From Clostridia bacterium (lineage in GTDB: Bacteria; Bacillota; Clostridia; Peptostreptococcales; Anaerovoracaceae): DNA of 64,000 nucleotides. Under the pieces are notes generated by a model. It was not told where the DNA came from. It saw nothing but the letters and a program-made list of their open reading frames with translations, and made no database searches. Made by a program: the position numbers and the translations under genes. The stretch spans positions 1-64,000 of the forward strand of contig JAUNMH010000003.1 of NCBI GenBank assembly GCA_030537495.1. The letters run 5' to 3'. Of this stretch, positions 60,104-64,000 are shown piece by piece; positions within the stretch are counted from its first letter, which is position 1, and each line of letters begins with the position of its first letter.

Positions 60104-61030
60104 ATGAAAGCTAGACCTATTATTTTTGATACAGATCCAGGGATTGATGACGCAGCGGCCATTGTCATTGCCATCAAGGACCCTGACTTAGATGTTAAAC
60201 TTTTAAGTACAGTAGGTGCTAATGTAGAAGTTGAAAAAACTTGCATGAACGCTCTTAGACTTGCAGAGTTTATGGATGTAGACATTCCAGTTGCCAAGGG
60301 ATGCGGAGAGCCTCTTATGAGAAAACTTCGCCCATGCCCTGAAGTACACGGAGTTACAGGTATGGACGGATATGACTTCCCGCCTGTAACAAGAAAACCA
60401 TTAGACAAGCATGCTGTAGTTGCCATGAGAGACATTATTATGAGCAGTGAAGAAAAAATCACTCTTGTAGTAATTGGAACCCATACAAACGTTGCAATTA
60501 TGCTGAAGATGTATCCTGAAGTAAAGGAAAAGATAGAGGAAATCGTTACAATGGGCGGTGCTTTGGCAGGCGGAAACACAAACTCAACTGCAGAGTTCAA
60601 TATTTACAACGACCCACATGCAGCTGACATTGTTTTCAAGTCAGGAATTCCTATTACAATGCTGGGACTTAATGTAACAAATTACGCTCTTATTTACAGA
60701 AAAGAAGCTGAGGCTATTAAGGCAAGAGGCGGAAAAGCAGGCGAAATGATTTGCTCACTTCTTGAGCATTATCGCAGTGGCTCTCTAGATGCAGGCGTAA
60801 GAGTTCATGATGCTGTTGCAGTTGCATATATGGTTCGTCCTGATTTGTTTAAGACAGAAATGATGCCTGTGGAAATCGCCCTAGATGGACCTGCAGCAGG
60901 AACTACTGTATCGGACTTTCGCGCTATGGAAAGTGGTGAAAAAAAGCCTAATGTCAAGGTTGTAACAGAGGTTGACCAGGAAGGCTATACTCAGTGGTTT
61001 GTAGATGAATTCTGCAGAGGTGAAGAATAA
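60104..61030 (+). CDS. Nucleoside hydrolase (IunH-like)
   Basis: A 308-residue N-ribohydrolase. The calcium-binding motif is near the N-terminus, FDTDPGIDDAAA. IGTHTNVAIML, MGGALAGGNTNSTAEFN and the active-site His region (RVHDAVAVAYM) follow. It cleaves nucleosides to base and ribose. GGAGG is upstream of the ATG. The PfkB sugar kinase gene starts on its last base, so the ribose released could be phosphorylated at once. The base specificity cannot be told from sequence. Confidence 0.92.
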   Translation: MKARPIIFDTDPGIDDAAAIVIAIKDPDLDVKLLSTVGANVEVEKTCMNALRLAEFMDVDIPVAKGCGEPLMRKLRPCPEVHGVTGMDGYDFPPVTRKPLDKHAVVAMRDIIMSSEEKITLVVIGTHTNVAIMLKMYPEVKEKIEEIVTMGGALAGGNTNSTAEFNIYNDPHAADIVFKSGIPITMLGLNVTNYALIYRKEAEAIKARGGKAGEMICSLLEHYRSGSLDAGVRVHDAVAVAYMVRPDLFKTEMMPVEIALDGPAAGTTVSDFRAMESGEKKPNVKVVTEVDQEGYTQWFVDEFCRGEE

Positions 61031-61911
61031 TGAAGGTTCTTAATTTCGGTTCACTGAATCTTGATTATGTTTACAGCGTTGACCATATGGTTCAGCCCGG
61101 AGAAACTCTAACCTCTAAAGAACGAAATGTTTTCTGTGGCGGAAAGGGCTTGAATCAGTCCATAGCCCTTGCAAAGGCTGGCGTGTCCGTGTGCCATGCA
61201 GGTCAAATTGGAGCAGAAGGCAGCGTTTTAACAGATGCTCTCATAGAGCAAGGCGTTGACACTAAGCTTGTTCAAAAGGTTGACGTTCCAACGGGCCACA
61301 CAGTTATACAAGTTGACAAAAGCGGTCAAAACTGTATTCTCCTATTTGGCGGAGCCAATAGGGAGATGACAAAGGACTACGTAGACTTCGTATTTGAGGA
61401 ATTCAGTGATGAAGATGTTCTGCTTCTTCAGAATGAAATCAATCTGCTGGATTATATAATCGATAAAGCCTATGAAAAGGACATGAAAATCGTGCTGAAC
61501 CCATCTCCTTTTGACAGCAATTTAGACAGCTGCGATTTATCAAAGATATCTATGTTCCTTTTAAATGAAATTGAGGGAGCTCAGATATCAGGAGAGACAG
61601 AACCGGGAAAAATTCTTCAGGTAATGAGAGAAAAGTATCCTGGGGCCAAGGTGGTTTTGACCTTGGGGTGTGACGGGTCAGTATATCAGGACGGAGAGAC
61701 TCGCATCAGACAGGATATTTATGCAGTAGAGGCAGTAGATACCACGGCGGCAGGAGACACTTTCACCGGATACTTTATGGCGGCAATTCTTTCGGGCAGC
61801 GAGCCAAAGGAAGCTCTGGACCTGGCATCGAAGGCTTCAGCCATTGCTGTTACAAGGCAGGGAGCGGCACCGTCAATCCCTATGAGAGAAGAAATCGATT
61901 TCCTCATTTAA
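61030..61911 (+). CDS. PfkB-family sugar kinase (ribokinase-like)
   Basis: A 293-residue carbohydrate kinase. It starts MKVLNFGSLNLDYVY and has the sugar-site GGKGLNQSIALAKAG, the C-terminal catalytic and anion-hole motif DTTAAGDTFTGYFMA, and closing family residues VTRQGAAPSIP. Ribokinase is the likely activity because of the coupled nucleoside hydrolase: ribose from nucleosides would enter the pentose phosphate pathway as ribose 5-phosphate. The start codon overlaps the upstream stop by one base. A terminator follows. Confidence 0.88.
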   Translation: MKVLNFGSLNLDYVYSVDHMVQPGETLTSKERNVFCGGKGLNQSIALAKAGVSVCHAGQIGAEGSVLTDALIEQGVDTKLVQKVDVPTGHTVIQVDKSGQNCILLFGGANREMTKDYVDFVFEEFSDEDVLLLQNEINLLDYIIDKAYEKDMKIVLNPSPFDSNLDSCDLSKISMFLLNEIEGAQISGETEPGKILQVMREKYPGAKVVLTLGCDGSVYQDGETRIRQDIYAVEAVDTTAAGDTFTGYFMAAILSGSEPKEALDLASKASAIAVTRQGAAPSIPMREEIDFLI

Positions 61912-61933
61912 AGTGGCAAATTAAAGACATAAT

Positions 61934-61985
61934 ATAACTATACTTTTTTGTAAAAATACGGTACAATAAAGTATAGTTATTTTTT
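61934..61985 (+). terminator. Long-stem terminator after the PfkB kinase
   Basis: ATAACTATACTTT (61934-61946) and AAAGTATAGTTAT (61968-61980) are perfect 13-base inverted repeats around a 21-base loop, followed by a T-run. The AT-rich stem is long and ends only 18 bases before the next start codon. Confidence 0.75.
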
Positions 61986-61998
61986 GTAAGGAGAAAAA

Positions 61999-62961
61999 AT
62001 GAAGCAATTTTACGTTGAGAATATTAAGAACTATCCAGAAGTCGTAGACTTCTTTATGATTAAAAGCGCTGGCATTAAGGTGGGCGCTAACAAGAAGCAG
62101 TATCTAGATATATTACTAGGAGATAAAACAGGAGAAATCAATGCCAAGAAGTGGGATGTTTCTGAAACTGAAGCTGCGGAACTGGCCACTTACAAGGAAG
62201 GTGACCTTATTAAGGTTAAGGCTCAGGTAACTGACTGGCAGGGGCAGACACAGCTGCGAATTACTAGAATTCGCAAGTCTAACGAGGCAGATAACCTTGA
62301 AATAGAAGATTATATAAAGGCGGCGCCGGAAAAGTCAGAAGAAATGTTTGACTACATTTATGGAGTTGCTGAAAGCATGGAAGATGAGGATTTAAAGAAG
62401 CTTTGCACTAAGGTTTTAAATGACAATAAGGATAGACTTATGTATTATCCTGCAGCTTCTAAGAATCACCACGCAGAGTACGGCGGACTTCTTTATCACG
62501 TGAAGAGAATGCTTATGACAGGAATTGCTGTCTGCCAGATTTACACGGATCTGAATAGAGATTTGGTATGCGCAGGAGTTATTCTTCATGATATTGAGAA
62601 GCTAAATGAAATTGAGTCAAATGAATACGGTGTTTCACCGGGATATTCCTTTGAGGGACAGCTTCTTGGACATATTGTTCAGGGAATCAGCTTCCTTGAT
62701 AGAGAGACAAGAGCTCTTGGATTCAGCAGAGAGAAAGCAATTATGCTAGAACATATGATACTTTCACATCATTACGAACCAGAATTTGGAAGCCCGAAAA
62801 AGCCATTGTTCCCTGAAGCAGAATTGCTTCACTACCTGGACATTTTAGATGCAAGAATGTTTGATATGGAAGATGCCCTGAGAGGCGTGGAACCAGGCGA
62901 ATTTACAGATAGAGTGTGGGTTCTAGATAACAGAAGACTATACAAGCCTACTGGAATGTAG
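61999..62961 (+). CDS. yhaM: 3'-5' exoribonuclease, YhaM-like (OB fold + HD domain)
   Basis: A 320-residue protein. The N-terminal 95 residues form an OB-fold nucleic-acid-binding domain (KKQYLDILLGDKTGEINAKK). Residues about 150-290 form an HD-type phosphohydrolase domain with HHAEYGGLLYHVKRML and the HD pair in VILHDIEKL, plus a further His pair in LSHHYEPEFG. This matches YhaM of Firmicutes, an exoribonuclease that trims a few 3' nucleotides from mRNA. AAGGAG precedes the ATG. A CCA-transferase-like gene follows 39 bases later, keeping RNA 3'-end functions together. Confidence 0.88.
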   Translation: MKQFYVENIKNYPEVVDFFMIKSAGIKVGANKKQYLDILLGDKTGEINAKKWDVSETEAAELATYKEGDLIKVKAQVTDWQGQTQLRITRIRKSNEADNLEIEDYIKAAPEKSEEMFDYIYGVAESMEDEDLKKLCTKVLNDNKDRLMYYPAASKNHHAEYGGLLYHVKRMLMTGIAVCQIYTDLNRDLVCAGVILHDIEKLNEIESNEYGVSPGYSFEGQLLGHIVQGISFLDRETRALGFSREKAIMLEHMILSHHYEPEFGSPKKPLFPEAELLHYLDILDARMFDMEDALRGVEPGEFTDRVWVLDNRRLYKPTGM

Positions 62962-63000
62962 GAGTATATATACTACAGAAATGTAGAGGGGGAAAGCCAT

Positions 63001-64000
63001 ATGATTAAGTTTAACAAGGACGTAATGCAGGCGTTACACACGCTGGAAGAGAAGAAAATAGAATGTTATGCAGTTGGAGACTGTGTGAGATGGGCACTAG
63101 CAGGAACCAGAACTTATGACTGGGACCTAGTTGCTTTCTGCACGCCAGAGCAGCTTAAGGAAACTTTCCCAGAGGGAGAAGTTCTAAGCAAATCACAGGA
63201 TGTAATTAGACTGGATTATTCTGTGGAAAATGAAGAAGAGGGATCGATTATTGATATCAGATCCGTAGACGGCAACCTTGAGGAACTACTAGAAAAACGC
63301 GGATTTACAATTGACGCGGTGGCAGACAACCCGGAGAAAAATTTAGTTGATCCTTTCAATGGAAGAGAGGACATTAAGAAAAAACTTGTTAGGACCATTG
63401 GCCCAGCAAGTGAACTTTTCAAAAAAGATCCTATAAAAATGCTTACTGCAGTAAGATTTGTTGCGGAAATGGACTTCGACCTTCACAAGGAAGTTTTCCA
63501 GGCAATTTCAGAAAACAGCAGAGCATTGGTAAATTACAATATTTCTGAAATAAGAGCAGAAATAGATAGACTTCTTGTGGGTATAAGCGCAGGAAAGGCC
63601 CTTTCTATTATGGCGGAAAGCGGACTTATGGCCTCAGTGTTTGGAGAAGATGTGGCAAAACGAATGAACCACACTGAAATGAAGGATTTCTCCATGCTCT
63701 GCGACAATATTGACAAAACTCATCAGGTTAGATTGAGAAGATGGGGACTTCTTTTCACTGTACTTGGAAAGAGAAAAGCCCTAAAGGCTGTAGAACGCAT
63801 GAGTTTTGATGAAAAAACAGACAAGTATATGACTGACGCTGTTAAGCAGATGCACGCCATTAACTTTCTTGGCGACCCAACGGCATTCAAGAAGTTCCTG
63901 TACACCTATGGAGAAGAGGAGTATCACTTCCTTCACAACCTCTCCAAGGCCCAGAGAATTATCTACGACCAGCCTTCACACAAGATTGAAGGTAGAAATT
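63001..64000 (+). CDS. Diverged CCA tRNA nucleotidyltransferase-like protein (3' end cut by window)
   Basis: The frame starts at ATG 63001, after GAGGGGG, and stays open to the window edge (333 codons seen). The head domain resembles class II poly(A)/CCA polymerases: CYAVGDCVRWALAG with the metal-binding DWD (TYDWDLV). However, several usual signature residues differ. GG of the first motif is GD. RRDFTINAMA reads KRGFTIDAVA. EDPLRMLRAVRF reads KDPIKMLTAVRF, replacing the Glu and Arg that choose CTP or ATP. A helical neck and body follow. It could be an altered nucleotidyltransferase rather than a standard CCA enzyme. It lies next to yhaM. Confidence 0.72.
   Translation, partial: MIKFNKDVMQALHTLEEKKIECYAVGDCVRWALAGTRTYDWDLVAFCTPEQLKETFPEGEVLSKSQDVIRLDYSVENEEEGSIIDIRSVDGNLEELLEKRGFTIDAVADNPEKNLVDPFNGREDIKKKLVRTIGPASELFKKDPIKMLTAVRFVAEMDFDLHKEVFQAISENSRALVNYNISEIRAEIDRLLVGISAGKALSIMAESGLMASVFGEDVAKRMNHTEMKDFSMLCDNIDKTHQVRLRRWGLLFTVLGKRKALKAVERMSFDEKTDKYMTDAVKQMHAINFLGDPTAFKKFLYTYGEEEYHFLHNLSKAQRIIYDQPSHKIEGRN

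Noticed and set aside
1-64000. Prophage, integrative element or insertion sequence
   Set aside because: No integrase, transposase, terminal repeats or phage structural genes were found.

Overview
The window looks like a chromosomal segment from a low-to-mid-GC anaerobic Gram-positive bacterium of the class Clostridia. Pointers are the Gram-positive-type LexA box, indolepyruvate:ferredoxin oxidoreductase with a phenylacetate-CoA ligase, the arginine deiminase pathway, ATP-dependent PEP carboxykinase, a stand-alone ferredoxin-thioredoxin reductase domain, the UPF0210/UPF0237 pair, and a MurT/GatD-like pair with no sign of an outer membrane. The mix suggests a fermenter of amino acids and sugars. 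I would guess the Anaerovoracaceae/Peptostreptococcales neighbourhood, with low confidence. No phage, insertion sequence, CRISPR array or rRNA was seen.

Layout. 1-0.3 kb: end of a tRNA cluster (Asn, Leu, fMet). 0.5-6.4 kb: a solute-binding lipoprotein with a hybrid histidine kinase, a MATE exporter, a small Fe-S redox protein with an elaborate leader, and a LysR regulator. 6.5-14.2 kb: U32 peptidase-like protein, D,D-carboxypeptidase, pckA, a secreted C39-like protein and gap. 14.3-20 kb: a complete fructose PTS operon (regulator, fruK, fruA, HPr, enzyme I). 20-22.4 kb: an MntA antitoxin next to a decayed HepT toxin, and the UPF0210/UPF0237 pair.

22.4-37.7 kb is the most unusual part. A seven-gene plus-strand operon encodes a VTC-type polymerase domain, DUF4956 membrane protein, CotH-like kinase, exported TIM-barrel hydrolase-like protein, HEAT-repeat protein, processive family-2 glycosyltransferase, and a receptor-type protein with a degenerate GGDEF and an EAL domain with its catalytic residues intact. 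It runs toward a minus-strand group encoding an ATP-grasp protein, a MurT/GatD-like pair lacking key catalytic residues, an MBOAT acyltransferase and an SGNH hydrolase. I read this as an envelope or exopolysaccharide locus with c-di-GMP control and possible O-acylation. That reading is inference.

37.8-42 kb: the ior/paaK/ACT operon for aromatic 2-oxoacids (minus strand). 42-44.2 kb: a LexA-controlled Y-family polymerase and YolD. 44.3-48.6 kb: a second sugar-transfer-type ATP-grasp protein, an orphan HPt protein, an ECF S component and a MocR regulator. 48.7-52.1 kb: argF/arcB-arcA-arcC. 52.2-60 kb: peptidoglycan functions (L,D-transpeptidase, FHA-FtsW/RodA fusion, PBP), an SDR reductase and a two-component system. 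60.1-62 kb: nucleoside hydrolase and a PfkB kinase. 62-64 kb: a YhaM-like exoribonuclease and a diverged CCA-transferase-like gene cut by the window edge.
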